This document shows positions 15,638-23,827 of a stretch of DNA of 32,414 nucleotides, piece after piece. The notes beneath the pieces are model-generated. The model saw only the letters and a list, made by a program, of their open reading frames with translations. It did no database searches and was not told where the DNA came from. A program made the position numbers and the translations under genes. Where the stretch lies: positions 1-32,414 of the forward strand of contig DATGLK010000056.1 of NCBI GenBank assembly GCA_035294265.1, in the 5' to 3' direction. Numbering within the stretch: the first letter of the stretch is position 1; every line of letters begins with the position of its first letter. The stretch comes from Candidatus Binataceae bacterium (GTDB lineage Bacteria; Desulfobacterota; Binatia; Binatales; Binataceae).

Positions 15638-16521
15638 CGCAATCGGTGGATGTGACGGCGCCCGCGCTAGCCCATGATTTCGCGCGCTGCGCGCAGATAA
15701 CTCGCGCCGCCTCTTCCAATTTCTATTATGCCTTCATGCTGCTCGAGCCGCACCGGCGCCAAGCGCTTTATGCCACCTATGCCTTTTGCCGCTTTCTCGA
15801 CGATATTGCCGATGACCATCCGGCCGCCGACGCCGGTGCACGGCTGGCCACGTGGCGGCGCGAGCTGGAGCTGGTCTACCTGGGCCGGGCCACTCGCCCG
15901 GTAGCGCGCGCGCTGGCGGCCAGCGTGCGCCGTTTCCCGATCCCGCGGCGCTACTTCGAGGAAATTATCGAGGGGGTGGAAATGGACCTTTCGCGCCGGC
16001 GCTATGATACTTTCGCCGAGTTGCGAGAGTACTGTTATCGGGTCGCCTCGGCGGTGGGGCTGGCATGCATCGAGATTTTCGGCTATCGCAATCCTCGCAC
16101 CCAGATCTATGCCGAAAATTTGGGGCTGGCCTTTCAACTGACCAATATTATTCGCGATGTGCGCGAGGATGCCCAGCGCGGACGCATCTATCTGCCGCTG
16201 GAGGACCTTGCGCGCTTCGCGGTGAGCGAGGAAGAAGTGCTGGCGGGACATTACACCGACCGCTTCGTGCGCCTGCTGGAGTTTCAAGCCGCACGCGCCG
16301 GTCAGTTCTACACCCTGGCCGCGCAGGCTCTACCGCAAGAGGATCGCGGCTCGCTGCTGAGCGCCGAAGCGATGCGCCTAATCTATCGCGCCTTGCTACG
16401 CCGCATCGTCAAGACAGGCTATCGCGTGATGGACGGCAAGCTGAGCTTGTCGGCGCCCTATCGCCTGTTGCTGGTGGGACAGGCGTGGGCGCAGGGGAGG
16501 CTTTTGCGTGGCCGAATCTGA
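15634..16521 (+). CDS. hpnD: Presqualene diphosphate synthase HpnD
   Basis: Second enzyme of the squalene/phytoene synthase family. In characterised bacteria HpnD joins two farnesyl diphosphates to presqualene diphosphate, the step before HpnC. The motifs are CRFLDDIADDHP (Asp 56-60), EGVEMDLSRRRYDTF, and FQLTNIIRDVREDAQRGRIYLP (split here: TNIIRDVREDA with Asp 175 and Asp 179, then RGRIYLP). RVASAVGLACIEIFGY is typical of this subfamily. The product is 295 residues. The start ATG overlaps the hpnC stop (ATGA), and its end overlaps hpnE by 14 bases, so the three genes are tightly coupled in translation. A phytoene synthase role is a less likely alternative given the neighbours. Confidence 0.92.
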   Translation: MTQSVDVTAPALAHDFARCAQITRAASSNFYYAFMLLEPHRRQALYATYAFCRFLDDIADDHPAADAGARLATWRRELELVYLGRATRPVARALAASVRRFPIPRRYFEEIIEGVEMDLSRRRYDTFAELREYCYRVASAVGLACIEIFGYRNPRTQIYAENLGLAFQLTNIIRDVREDAQRGRIYLPLEDLARFAVSEEEVLAGHYTDRFVRLLEFQAARAGQFYTLAAQALPQEDRGSLLSAEAMRLIYRALLRRIVKTGYRVMDGKLSLSAPYRLLLVGQAWAQGRLLRGRI

Positions 16522-17914
16522 TCGCACGGTAATGTCGGATCCCCGTGACGTGGTCGTGATCGGAGCGGGCTTCGCGGGCTTGAGCGCGGGGGTGGCGCTG
16601 GCCGAACAGGGTTTCCGGGTCGCGGTCCTGGAGCGGCGGCCGACGCTGGGCGGGCGCGCCTACTCCTTCGCCGATGCGGAGAGCGGTGATGCGGTCGACA
16701 ACGGCCAGCATGTGCTGATGGGCTGTTACACCGAGACCCTGGATTTCCTGAAGAAGATCGGTAGCGACAAACAGCTCGTCTTTCGCCCTCGTTTGGATAT
16801 CGAGCTGACCACGCTGGAGGGCGCCCGCGGTCGCTTGCGCGCCGGCCTGCTGCCCGGTCCGATGCATATGGCGAGCGCGCTGCTGCGCTATCGCCTGCTC
16901 TCACCACGCGAGCGGTTGGGGGTGCTGGGCGCCGGTCTGCGACTTTTGGCAGCGCGCCGCTTCGCGCCGCTGGGACAAACCACGGTGGCTGAGTTGCTGG
17001 CCAAATGGAAGCAATCCAACGCTAGCCGCGAGCGCTTTTGGTATCCGCTGGCGATCGCCACCCTCAACGATGAGCCGGCTCAAGCCAGCGCCGCGCTGCT
17101 GGTGGAAGTCTGGCGGCGAGCCTTCTTCGGCAGTCGGCGCGATTCTGCTTTTGTCTATTCCAAAGTCGGACTGAGCCAGCTCTATTGCGAGACCGCACGG
17201 CAATTTATCGAGCAGCGCGGTGGCGTGGTGGCGCCCAGCGCCGGGGTGGAGCGGCTGGAACTGGACGGCGAGCGCGCGGTGGGACGGGTGCGACTGCGGG
17301 ACGGGCGCTCGCTGGAAGCCGCCAATTTCATCTCCAGCGTAACGCCCGGCGCGTTGCTGGCGATGCTGCCACCGACGTTGCGCGCCGAGGATTATTTCTC
17401 TCGTCTGGCGACACTGAGCCCTTCGCCGATCGTCTGTGTCCACGTGTGGATGGACCGGCCGGTTACCGACGCCGCCTTCGTCGGGTTTATTGGCACGACC
17501 ACGCAGTGGCTGTTCAACAAATCGGTGATCTTTGCGCGCAAGGAGCGCGAAAATCGTGGTGGTTATCTGAGTTTCGTCATCAGCGGCGCGCGCGCCCTGG
17601 TGGATCGCAGCAACGAGGAGCTGCTCGACCTGGTGATGAAGGACCTCTATCGGATGGTGCCAGCGGCGCGTGAGGCCAAGTTCGTCAAGGCCCTGGTGCT
17701 CAAGGAGAAGCAGGCCACCATCGCGCCCACCTGTGACAGCCAGCGCTTGCGCCCGCCGGTGACGACTCCGATCGATAATCTTTTTCTAGCTGGGGACTGG
17801 ATTCAGACCGGCCTGCCCGCGACGATTGAAAGCGCCGTCATAGCAGGCCGCGCGGCCGCCGCCGCGGTGCGCCAGCGCGTGGGCCACGTCTCGCGCATCC
17901 CCGAGTTCGCCTGA
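16508..17914 (+). CDS. hpnE: FAD-dependent hydroxysqualene dehydroxylase HpnE
   Basis: Flavoprotein of the phytoene-desaturase/amine-oxidase type that reduces hydroxysqualene to squalene, completing the HpnD-HpnC-HpnE route. The dinucleotide-binding motif is VVVIGAGFAGLSAGVAL (Gly 19-24), followed by VLERRPTLGGRAYSF, where Glu binds the FAD ribose. The C-terminal FAD contact is NLFLAGDWIQTGLPATIESAVIAG. The product is 468 residues; about 420-460 is common. The GTG at 16508 is chosen because GGGAGG at 16495-16500 lies seven bases upstream; the ATG at 16532 is a weaker alternative. The gene overlaps hpnD. No other desaturase is present in the window, so this enzyme should not be taken as a C40 desaturase. 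Confidence 0.92.
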   Translation: MAESDRTVMSDPRDVVVIGAGFAGLSAGVALAEQGFRVAVLERRPTLGGRAYSFADAESGDAVDNGQHVLMGCYTETLDFLKKIGSDKQLVFRPRLDIELTTLEGARGRLRAGLLPGPMHMASALLRYRLLSPRERLGVLGAGLRLLAARRFAPLGQTTVAELLAKWKQSNASRERFWYPLAIATLNDEPAQASAALLVEVWRRAFFGSRRDSAFVYSKVGLSQLYCETARQFIEQRGGVVAPSAGVERLELDGERAVGRVRLRDGRSLEAANFISSVTPGALLAMLPPTLRAEDYFSRLATLSPSPIVCVHVWMDRPVTDAAFVGFIGTTTQWLFNKSVIFARKERENRGGYLSFVISGARALVDRSNEELLDLVMKDLYRMVPAAREAKFVKALVLKEKQATIAPTCDSQRLRPPVTTPIDNLFLAGDWIQTGLPATIESAVIAGRAAAAAVRQRVGHVSRIPEFA

Positions 17915-17919
17915 GGCCA

Positions 17920-18912
17920 ATGGCGATTACCGCACTGGTGACCGGGGGCAATGGTTTCGTTGGTAGCCATGTGGTCCGCGCCTTGCGCGCGCGCGGCGAC
18001 CGGGTGCGGGTGCTGGCACGGCCGGGCGCCGATCTGCGCGCTCTAAATGACGTGGAATACGATCTGGTAAGCGGCGATTTGCGCCAGCCCTCGCATCTGG
18101 AGGAGGCGGTCAAGGGTTGCGCCGAGGTCTATCACGTGGCCGCCGATTATCGCCTGTGGGTGCCCGATCCGGCACCGATGTACGCCACCAACGTGGAAGG
18201 CACCCGCAACCTGATCGCGGCGGCGCGCCGCCACGGGGTGGGCCGCCTGGTCCATACCAGCACAGTGGGCGCGCTGGGCGTGCCCGCCGGTGGGATCGGA
18301 GATGAGAGCAGTCCGGTGGCGCTTTCCGACATGATTGGGCCTTACAAGCGATCCAAGTTCATGGCGGAGCAACTGGCCTTGGCCGCCGCGCGCGAAGGGA
18401 TGCCGGTGGTGGTGGTCAATCCGTCCACGCCGGTCGGCGCACTGGATTATAAACCCACCCCTACCGGCCGCATCATCGTGGATTTTCTGAACCGCCGCAT
18501 GCCCGCCTACCTGGATACCGGGCTCAACCTAGTCGACGTTGAGGCCTGCGCCCGCGGCCATCTGTTGGCCGCGCAGCGCGGCACGGTCGGTGAGAAATAT
18601 ATACTGGGTGGCGAAAACCTCACCCTCCAGCAGCTCTTTGCCCGTCTGGAGCGCCTCTCCGGCGTGCCCGCTCCGCATATGCGCTTGCCCTATCCGGTGG
18701 TGTACGGCTACGCCGCTGGTGCCGATCTTATCGCGCGCTTTACCGGCCACCCGCCGCGGGCCAGCCTGACCGAAGTGCGGATGGCGCACAAGCGGATGTT
18801 TTTCGATTCGGCCAAGGCGATGCGCGAGTTGGGCTATCAGCCCGGCGTGCTGGATGACGCCTTGCGTGCGGCGATCCAATACTATCGGCAAAGTGGCGCC
18901 GCGCCGAGCTGA
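17920..18912 (+). CDS. hpnA: Hopanoid-associated NAD-dependent epimerase/dehydratase HpnA
   Basis: Extended short-chain dehydrogenase of the sugar-epimerase type found with hopanoid genes; its exact reaction is not settled, but action on the hopanoid side chain or a sugar headgroup is expected. The Rossmann motif is TGGNGFVGSHVV (8-15). DLVSGDLRQP is the usual adenine-binding region. The catalytic set is TSTVGALG (Ser 114/Thr 115) and YKRSK (Tyr 142, Lys 146). VNPSTPVGALDYKPTPTG is very typical of HpnA. The 330-residue length fits. It begins five bases after the hpnE stop and three bases separate it from the next gene. Confidence 0.92.
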   Translation: MAITALVTGGNGFVGSHVVRALRARGDRVRVLARPGADLRALNDVEYDLVSGDLRQPSHLEEAVKGCAEVYHVAADYRLWVPDPAPMYATNVEGTRNLIAAARRHGVGRLVHTSTVGALGVPAGGIGDESSPVALSDMIGPYKRSKFMAEQLALAAAREGMPVVVVNPSTPVGALDYKPTPTGRIIVDFLNRRMPAYLDTGLNLVDVEACARGHLLAAQRGTVGEKYILGGENLTLQQLFARLERLSGVPAPHMRLPYPVVYGYAAGADLIARFTGHPPRASLTEVRMAHKRMFFDSAKAMRELGYQPGVLDDALRAAIQYYRQSGAAPS

Positions 18913-18915
18913 CCG

Positions 18916-19770
18916 ATGCTCCATCTGCTGCTCGGCACGGTGGCGCTGCGTCCCTATGTATTTGTTTTCCTGGCCGCCTATCTGTTCATTTCGGTGGTCA
19001 ACTTTGGCCTGCTCACCACCGTCTTGTTTACCATCCTGACCTATGGCGTGGCATTGGCCTGTGAATGGAGTTCGGTGCATAACGGGTTTCCTTTTGGTCT
19101 TTACCATTACGACTCGGCTACGGTAGGTCGGGAGTTGTGGGTGGCCGGAGTACCTTTCATGGACTCGCTGTCATTCACGTTCCTGTCCTTTGCGGCCTAC
19201 AGCATGGCACTGCTGGTGAGCGCGCCAATCCTGTGGCGGCGCGGCGAGCCGCGCCTCATGGACACCCGCGCGCTGCGCCGTTCGCCGCGGGTGTGGCTGA
19301 TGGCGGCGCTGCTCACCGTGATGGTCGATATGGTCGTCGATCCGCTCAGCGTGGTGGGTCGCCGATGGTTCCTGGGGCATCTGTTCTGGTATGACCCGCC
19401 CGGACCGCACTTTGGCGTGCCAATCAGCAATTACCTTGGATGGTTTTTCGTCGCCGCCATCGCAGTGGCTATCTTTCAGCGCCTCGACGCCTGGTGCTCG
19501 GGATGGCCGGGCGCCAAGGGCAGACCGCTGGGGGTGTGGCCAGGACTAAAGTGGCGCTGGCTGTTAGGGCCTGGCTTGTACGTGGGCATCGTAAGCTTTG
19601 CCTTGGTGATGCTGTTCCGCATTGGCGCCGCTACCATCGCCTGGGCTGGAATCTTCATCTATCTCCCTTTCATCGCGATGGCGCTCAACGGATGGACCCG
19701 GCCCGAAGCGCGCGCGGGTGCCGAAGACATCCAGCGCCATTTGATCGATTTTCCGTATGATCAGGCCTAG
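18916..19770 (+). CDS. CruF-like carotenoid biosynthesis membrane protein
   Basis: Polytopic membrane protein of the carotenoid 1,2-hydratase (CruF / bisanhydrobacterioruberin hydratase) family, which adds water to a terminal psi end-group double bond. The 284-residue product has about seven hydrophobic spans. Family-like stretches are GVALACEWSSVHNGFPFGLYHY, here written in part as EWSSVHNGFPFG; PFMDSLSFTFLSFAAYS; DMVVDPLSVVGRRWF; and FGVPISNYLGWFFVA. The Asp/Glu residues in these helices are the likely catalytic ones. It directly follows hpnA in the same operon, although no C40 phytoene synthase or desaturase is present. It could act on a carotenoid made elsewhere, or on a squalene-type or hopene-type substrate; the last idea is speculative. 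Confidence 0.8.
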   Translation: MLHLLLGTVALRPYVFVFLAAYLFISVVNFGLLTTVLFTILTYGVALACEWSSVHNGFPFGLYHYDSATVGRELWVAGVPFMDSLSFTFLSFAAYSMALLVSAPILWRRGEPRLMDTRALRRSPRVWLMAALLTVMVDMVVDPLSVVGRRWFLGHLFWYDPPGPHFGVPISNYLGWFFVAAIAVAIFQRLDAWCSGWPGAKGRPLGVWPGLKWRWLLGPGLYVGIVSFALVMLFRIGAATIAWAGIFIYLPFIAMALNGWTRPEARAGAEDIQRHLIDFPYDQA

Positions 19771-19803
19771 CGGTTCGATTGCCCTTAAGGAGAGAGTGGC
19801 GAG

Positions 19804-20577
19804 ATGGCGAAGCTGGCTGGTAAGAGCGCTCTGGTGACGGGCGGCAATAGTGGTATCGGCTTGGCGATCGCGCGCTTGTTCGTCGCCGAAGGCGCGCGCG
19901 TGGCGATCTGCGGGCGGGATCCCCGCACGCTGGCGGCCGCGGGCGAGGAGCTGGGCCCCAATGCGATCGCTTTGCGCGCCGATCTCAGCCAAGCTGACCA
20001 GCGTCACGCCATGTTCGAGGCTATCGCCGAGCGCTTGGGCGGTCTCGATATCGTGATTGCCAATGCTGCCTTGGTGACGCATGCGTCGGTGGAACAAACT
20101 ACTCCCGAAATGTTTGCCCAGGTTATGGCGACCAACGTTGCGGGGGTCTTCTTTCTGGTCCAGGAGGCGTTGTCCATGCTACGTGACGGCGGTGCCATTG
20201 TGCTAATCGGATCGGTACTCGCCGACCTCGGCCGCCCCGGTTTTGCCGCCTACGCGGCCAGCAAGGCAGCGGTGCGATCGCTGGCGCGCACGCTGGCGGC
20301 GGAGTTGGCGCCGCGCCGCATCCGGGTCAACGTGGTTACGCCCGGGGTGGTGATGACGCCGCTGTGGGAGCGCGGCGGCGAAGCGGCGCTGACGGCGTTG
20401 GAACGCTGGGTGGCGGCGGGGGTCGCGATGCGCCGCGCGGGGCGGCCCGAAGAGATCGCGCACGCTGTGCTGTTTGTGGCCTCCGACGACGCCTCGTATG
20501 TGCAAGGTGCGGAATTGCTGGTCGATGGCGGAGTCAAGGAGCTCATGGGCGGTGCCCCTGCCTTTCGCTTTACTTAG
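19804..20577 (+). CDS. Short-chain dehydrogenase/reductase (SDR)
   Basis: Classical SDR of 257 residues, NAD(P)-dependent, cytoplasmic. The cofactor motif is TGGNSGIG (12-19). NAA at 87-89 stabilises the fold. The catalytic residues are Ser 137 (VLIGSVLAD), Tyr 150 and Lys 154 (YAASK). The C-terminus has the common PEEIAHAVLFVASDDASYVQGAELLVDGG. The ATG follows AAGGAGAGAG. It lies 33 bases after the CruF-like gene on the same strand and is the last gene of the operon. Its position allows a role in oxidising or reducing a hydroxyl on a hopanoid or carotenoid, but these proteins have many substrates. Three GCGATCGC octamers fall within this gene. Confidence 0.87.
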   Translation: MAKLAGKSALVTGGNSGIGLAIARLFVAEGARVAICGRDPRTLAAAGEELGPNAIALRADLSQADQRHAMFEAIAERLGGLDIVIANAALVTHASVEQTTPEMFAQVMATNVAGVFFLVQEALSMLRDGGAIVLIGSVLADLGRPGFAAYAASKAAVRSLARTLAAELAPRRIRVNVVTPGVVMTPLWERGGEAALTALERWVAAGVAMRRAGRPEEIAHAVLFVASDDASYVQGAELLVDGGVKELMGGAPAFRFT

Positions 20578-20675
20578 GGCACATTCGCCACCAAGAACTT
20601 GAGAGCGGTTTGCGCAAGGCCGCGTGGTGATGTCGGTCAGCAACGCGCCCAGGGCGTCATTTGAAACGTATTATG

Positions 20676-21674
20676 TCAGTGGCGGGCCTTGGGTGGCTGG
20701 CTCTGAGGCTGCTCGACATAGGTCGTTTTATGTCCCCAGGTGCGATCGTAATCGCGCCGGGCGGTGGTGGGCAGGAAGCGTTCCTCGATTTCACGAATCT
20801 GATCGCCGCCTACCAGTTTGCGCTGATTGGGGCGACCCCAGGGATTGGCGGCCGCGCGCCGGTCGAAATCGCGTAGTGCCACTGAGCCGCGTGCGTTAAG
20901 GTCGCTCAAAAGCTCCCAAGAGCCCTGTAGGCCGGCCGTAGCGGCGCATACCGGATACAGTGCGATGCGCAGGCCGAGCTGCTCATATTCTTCGTTGGAG
21001 GGAGGCTCTTCGTCGCCGCCCCAGATAGCGAGTACCGGAGCGGGGATTTCGGCGCAGGCGCGGCGCAACTGCTCGCGGGTCTGAACCGAATTGAGCCAAA
21101 CGAAATCGGCTCCGCCTTCGGTTACATATGCGACGCAACGGCGCAGGGTTTCCTCGAAGCTGCCGCCCTCGGCGCCCAGAATGTCGCAGCGCGCGCAGAT
21201 CACGAAGTCGGGGTCGATCGCGTTGCGGGCCGCCACCGCGGCTTGGTATTTGCCGATCGCCTCTTCGAGTGAGATACAGCGCCGGCCCGCCGAAGTGGCG
21301 GACTTCTTGGGCGCTTCCTGGTCCTCTATCTGCATTGCGGCCACACCGCTGCGAATAATCTCCTGGACCGAGAAATGGACGTTGACGGCGTTCCCAAACC
21401 CGGTGTCGGCGTCCACCAGAATAGGAATCTCGCAGCGTGCCGCCATGTGGCGGGCATGGTCAACCAAATCGCGCAGCCCAATGATGCCGTTGTCCGGCAC
21501 GCCATAAAGAAATGCGCTCAGTTGAGAGCCGGCCAGAAAAAAGCATTCAAATCCGATCTCTTGCGCCATCCGGGCGTATAGCGGGCTGAACCCACCAGGC
21601 ATCATGGTCAGCTTCGGGCGAGCCAGGATATCGCGAAATTGGCGCCGTTTACGAGCTATCTCATCCATCGCCAT
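20676..21674 (-). CDS. Isocitrate lyase/PEP mutase family enzyme
   Basis: TIM-barrel enzyme of the isocitrate lyase/phosphoenolpyruvate mutase superfamily, which cleaves or forms carbon-carbon or carbon-phosphorus bonds in 2-oxo or malate-type acids. I chose the ATG at 21674 since GGGAGGTG lies seven bases upstream; the frame continues to 21890 but without family likeness. Residues include MMPGGFSPLYARMAQEIGF, the metal-binding DADTGFG at 88-94 and IEDQ at 116-119. The loop that in lyases reads K(K/R)CGH is instead KKSATSAGRRCI, so the lyase cysteine is missing and the substrate is uncertain. The product is 332 residues. It is divergent from the small exported protein and convergent with the SDR gene. 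Confidence 0.82.
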   Translation of the reverse strand: MAMDEIARKRRQFRDILARPKLTMMPGGFSPLYARMAQEIGFECFFLAGSQLSAFLYGVPDNGIIGLRDLVDHARHMAARCEIPILVDADTGFGNAVNVHFSVQEIIRSGVAAMQIEDQEAPKKSATSAGRRCISLEEAIGKYQAAVAARNAIDPDFVICARCDILGAEGGSFEETLRRCVAYVTEGGADFVWLNSVQTREQLRRACAEIPAPVLAIWGGDEEPPSNEEYEQLGLRIALYPVCAATAGLQGSWELLSDLNARGSVALRDFDRRAAANPWGRPNQRKLVGGDQIREIEERFLPTTARRDYDRTWGHKTTYVEQPQSQPPKARH

Positions 21675-21822
21675 CGCGCGCACCTCCCTGGGTACGGGTT
21701 CTGTTATAGCGGTTGAGCATCCCAGGGCAAGCCCAGGTATGCACAAATTGGCGTCGGACTGCGCTTGCCTTGACCCTAGCGGCACGCTAAGAGCTTGCAG
21801 GCCGACGCCTGGAAGGAGGGCG

Positions 21823-22200
21823 GTGGAATTGCAACTGTGGCTGAGCATAATAGTGAGTAGCTTGCTGCTGATCGCGGGAACCCGGCCCACCCTGGCGGCG
21901 CAAAGCGATTATGTGCCACGCACCAAGGGATGGATGATGCTTATCCCGCCGCTGGATGGAGTCGATCGGGACACCGGCGAGCGCAGGATTTTGAAGGACT
22001 CGCCGAAGAAAAAATGGACCGGAATTGTCATCCGCGGCTATGACGGCAAGGCCTATGATTTCGTCGACCAAGACACCTGCCAGGTCGGCATGAGCGCCTT
22101 GGTAATGAAGCTCTACGAGGACAACGACCCCCAGTACCGCGCGCTCAGCCTGGGCAAATGCGTGCAAGACGACGGCCGGCGCAACGTGGTCATCCGCTAG
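21823..22200 (+). CDS. Small exported protein, unknown function
   Basis: I do not recognise this protein of about 125 residues. The likely start is GTG at 21823 or TTG at 21829; AGGAGG at 21814-21819 favours the latter by spacing (nine bases) and the former by codon type. The N-terminus is a signal peptide: a hydrophobic run WLSIIVSSLLLIAG then an Ala-rich cleavage site near TLAAQ. The mature part contains GRILK-like basic stretches, KWTGIVIRGYDGKAYDFV, and two Cys (in DTCQVG and GKCVQDD) that could form a disulfide in the periplasm. It is divergent from the PEP-mutase-family gene and convergent, 11 bases apart, with the hydrolase. Confidence 0.6.
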   Translation: MELQLWLSIIVSSLLLIAGTRPTLAAQSDYVPRTKGWMMLIPPLDGVDRDTGERRILKDSPKKKWTGIVIRGYDGKAYDFVDQDTCQVGMSALVMKLYEDNDPQYRALSLGKCVQDDGRRNVVIR

Positions 22201-22211
22201 GGGCTCCTGGC

Positions 22212-22946
22212 TCAACTCTGCCGCGCTAGCGCAACCAGGGTCTGGGCCAATTCTATTGGCTTGGTAAACATCACTTCATGACCGCTTTGAATAGTGCTCA
22301 CGGTGGGATTGCGCAAGCGGCAGGAATAAAAGGGATGCCATTTTCGGGGGAATTGGGCCAGATCTTCGCTCAGAGCGACGTAATCGGTGGGCACTTTCAG
22401 CTCGAAGAAAGCGCGGTTGTCTGCCGCTTCCAGATAGGCCGCCAACGGCTGCGGCTGCAGCGCCGCGATTACGAAGTCCTGCAGCGCGGGTGCGCCATCC
22501 TGAATGAAATTGCGGCGAAAGAGATCAATGAACTCCGGACTGACCGGCAGGCAACGATCGGGCCCTGTCAGCGCACCTTCCAGCAGGCGGGCGCGCGCCG
22601 GGGGGATAAGGTCAGCGGCGCGCTCGCCGTCGCGCAGCACTAACGCATCGACAAAGATCATTCGCTTCAGACGCGAGGCCAGCCGCGGGGCCGCCATGGT
22701 CATCGGAAGGCCGCCCATCGAATGGGCCACCAATACCAGCTCGCGCACGTCGGCCTGCTCGACAAAATCAACCAAGCCGTCGGCATAAACCTGCAAGGTG
22801 ACGTCGGCGCGCTTGAAGCTGCTGGCGCCGTGGCCGGGCAGATCCAGGGCCAGGGCGCGGTGACCCATGCGCTCCAACGTGCCGATTACCGCGGCCCAGC
22901 ACCAAGCCCCATGATAGGCGCCATGGACCAGAACAAAGGTTGCCAT
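22212..22946 (-). CDS. Alpha/beta-hydrolase, esterase type
   Basis: Serine hydrolase of the alpha/beta fold, similar in form to methylesterase/salicylate-esterase and MenH-type members. The ATG at 22946 gives a start MATFVLVHGAYHGAWCW with the oxyanion-hole HGAYHG; the longer frame to 23207 lies inside the next gene and is rejected. The nucleophile elbow is AHSMGG (Ser 76). The catalytic His is 223 in SGHEVMF. The acid is probably Glu 194 or Asp 195. The 244-residue length is typical. It begins two bases beyond the stop of the enoyl-CoA hydratase gene, so the two are one transcript. Hydrolysis of an ester or thioester from that pathway is plausible; the substrate is unknown. Confidence 0.85.
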   Translation of the reverse strand: MATFVLVHGAYHGAWCWAAVIGTLERMGHRALALDLPGHGASSFKRADVTLQVYADGLVDFVEQADVRELVLVAHSMGGLPMTMAAPRLASRLKRMIFVDALVLRDGERAADLIPPARARLLEGALTGPDRCLPVSPEFIDLFRRNFIQDGAPALQDFVIAALQPQPLAAYLEAADNRAFFELKVPTDYVALSEDLAQFPRKWHPFYSCRLRNPTVSTIQSGHEVMFTKPIELAQTLVALARQS

Positions 22947-22948
22947 CT

Positions 22949-23731
22949 TTACTTGAAGTTGGGACTGCGCTTTTCCAGAAATGCCGTGATCCCCTCGCGG
23001 CTTTCTGCTCCGGCCAGGGCCTTGAGGATCGCCCGTGCTTCGTTTTCCAGCTGGGATTCCAACCGCTCCCCGAAACTTTGCTGAAGCAAGCGCTTGGTGG
23101 CGCCGAAGGCGCCGGTTGGTCCCTGTGCCAACTGCTGAGCCAACTCCATGGCTGCCGCGGGCAATTCGTCCTCGCCCACCACGCGCGTTACCAAGCCCCA
23201 TTGGCAAGCTTCCTGGGCGCTGAGAACGCGGTTGGTGAGGGTCAACTCCAAGGCTCGGCGCAGGCCGACCAGGCGAGGTAGAAAATAGGTGGCCGAGCCG
23301 TCGGGGGTCAGGCCAGAGCGAGTATAGGCCATGGTGAAGCGAGCCGAGGTTGCGGCCAGTACCAGGTCGCAGGCGCAGATCAGGCTGAAGCCGGCGCCGG
23401 CCGCGCTGCCATGCACGGCGGCGATTACGGGCGCGTCCATCCGGGTCAGGCGCGAGAGCGCGGCGTGGAGGGCGGTCAGGGTCTCAGTTACGTACGTGGT
23501 CAGAGATATCCCCTGGCGGGTAGCGAAGCTGCGCAGGTCGCCGCCGGCGCAGAACATTCGGCCTGCGCCGCTGAGCAGGACCGCGCGGGCCCCCTCTTCC
23601 TCGCAGTGTATGGCGGCGTCCAAAAGCTCACGCGACATCTCCAGGCTCAGGGTATTGGCCGCCTGCGGCCGGTTGAGCGTGATGTGAGCGATCCGATCGT
23701 CGAGTTCAAACACGAGGTCGGAGTAGGGCAT
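22949..23731 (-). CDS. Enoyl-CoA hydratase/isomerase family protein
   Basis: Crotonase-fold enzyme acting on acyl-CoA thioesters, by hydration or isomerisation of a double bond. The ATG at 23731 follows AGGAG at six bases, so I prefer it to the longer frame at 23767. Oxyanion-hole segments are GRMFCAGGDLRSF (61-65) and IAAVHGSAAGAGFSLICACD (108-114). LTPDGSATYFLPRLVG carries an Asp (144) at the place of the usual catalytic acid, as in PaaG-type isomerases. The 260-residue length is normal. It heads a two-gene unit with the hydrolase. The His-box hydroxylase lies 96 bases upstream on the same strand and may belong to the same transcript. Confidence 0.87.
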   Translation of the reverse strand: MPYSDLVFELDDRIAHITLNRPQAANTLSLEMSRELLDAAIHCEEEGARAVLLSGAGRMFCAGGDLRSFATRQGISLTTYVTETLTALHAALSRLTRMDAPVIAAVHGSAAGAGFSLICACDLVLAATSARFTMAYTRSGLTPDGSATYFLPRLVGLRRALELTLTNRVLSAQEACQWGLVTRVVGEDELPAAAMELAQQLAQGPTGAFGATKRLLQQSFGERLESQLENEARAILKALAGAESREGITAFLEKRSPNFK

Positions 23732-23827
23732 GACGGCTCCTGTGTGGGTTTGGGTGAAGCAAATCATACTGCCGCGCGGTTGCCGGCGGTGACAAGAGGC
23801 GGCTGGATCGCGCGGCGAGCGGATGGA

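Noticed and set aside
16508-17914. HpnE read as a carotenoid phytoene desaturase
   Set aside because: Its place directly after hpnC and hpnD, with overlapping frames, fits hydroxysqualene reduction; no other C40 gene is in the operon except the CruF-like one.
22947-23207. Extended N-terminus of the alpha/beta-hydrolase
   Set aside because: The extension overlaps the enoyl-CoA hydratase coding sequence and has no family likeness; the fold begins exactly at the ATG at 22946.
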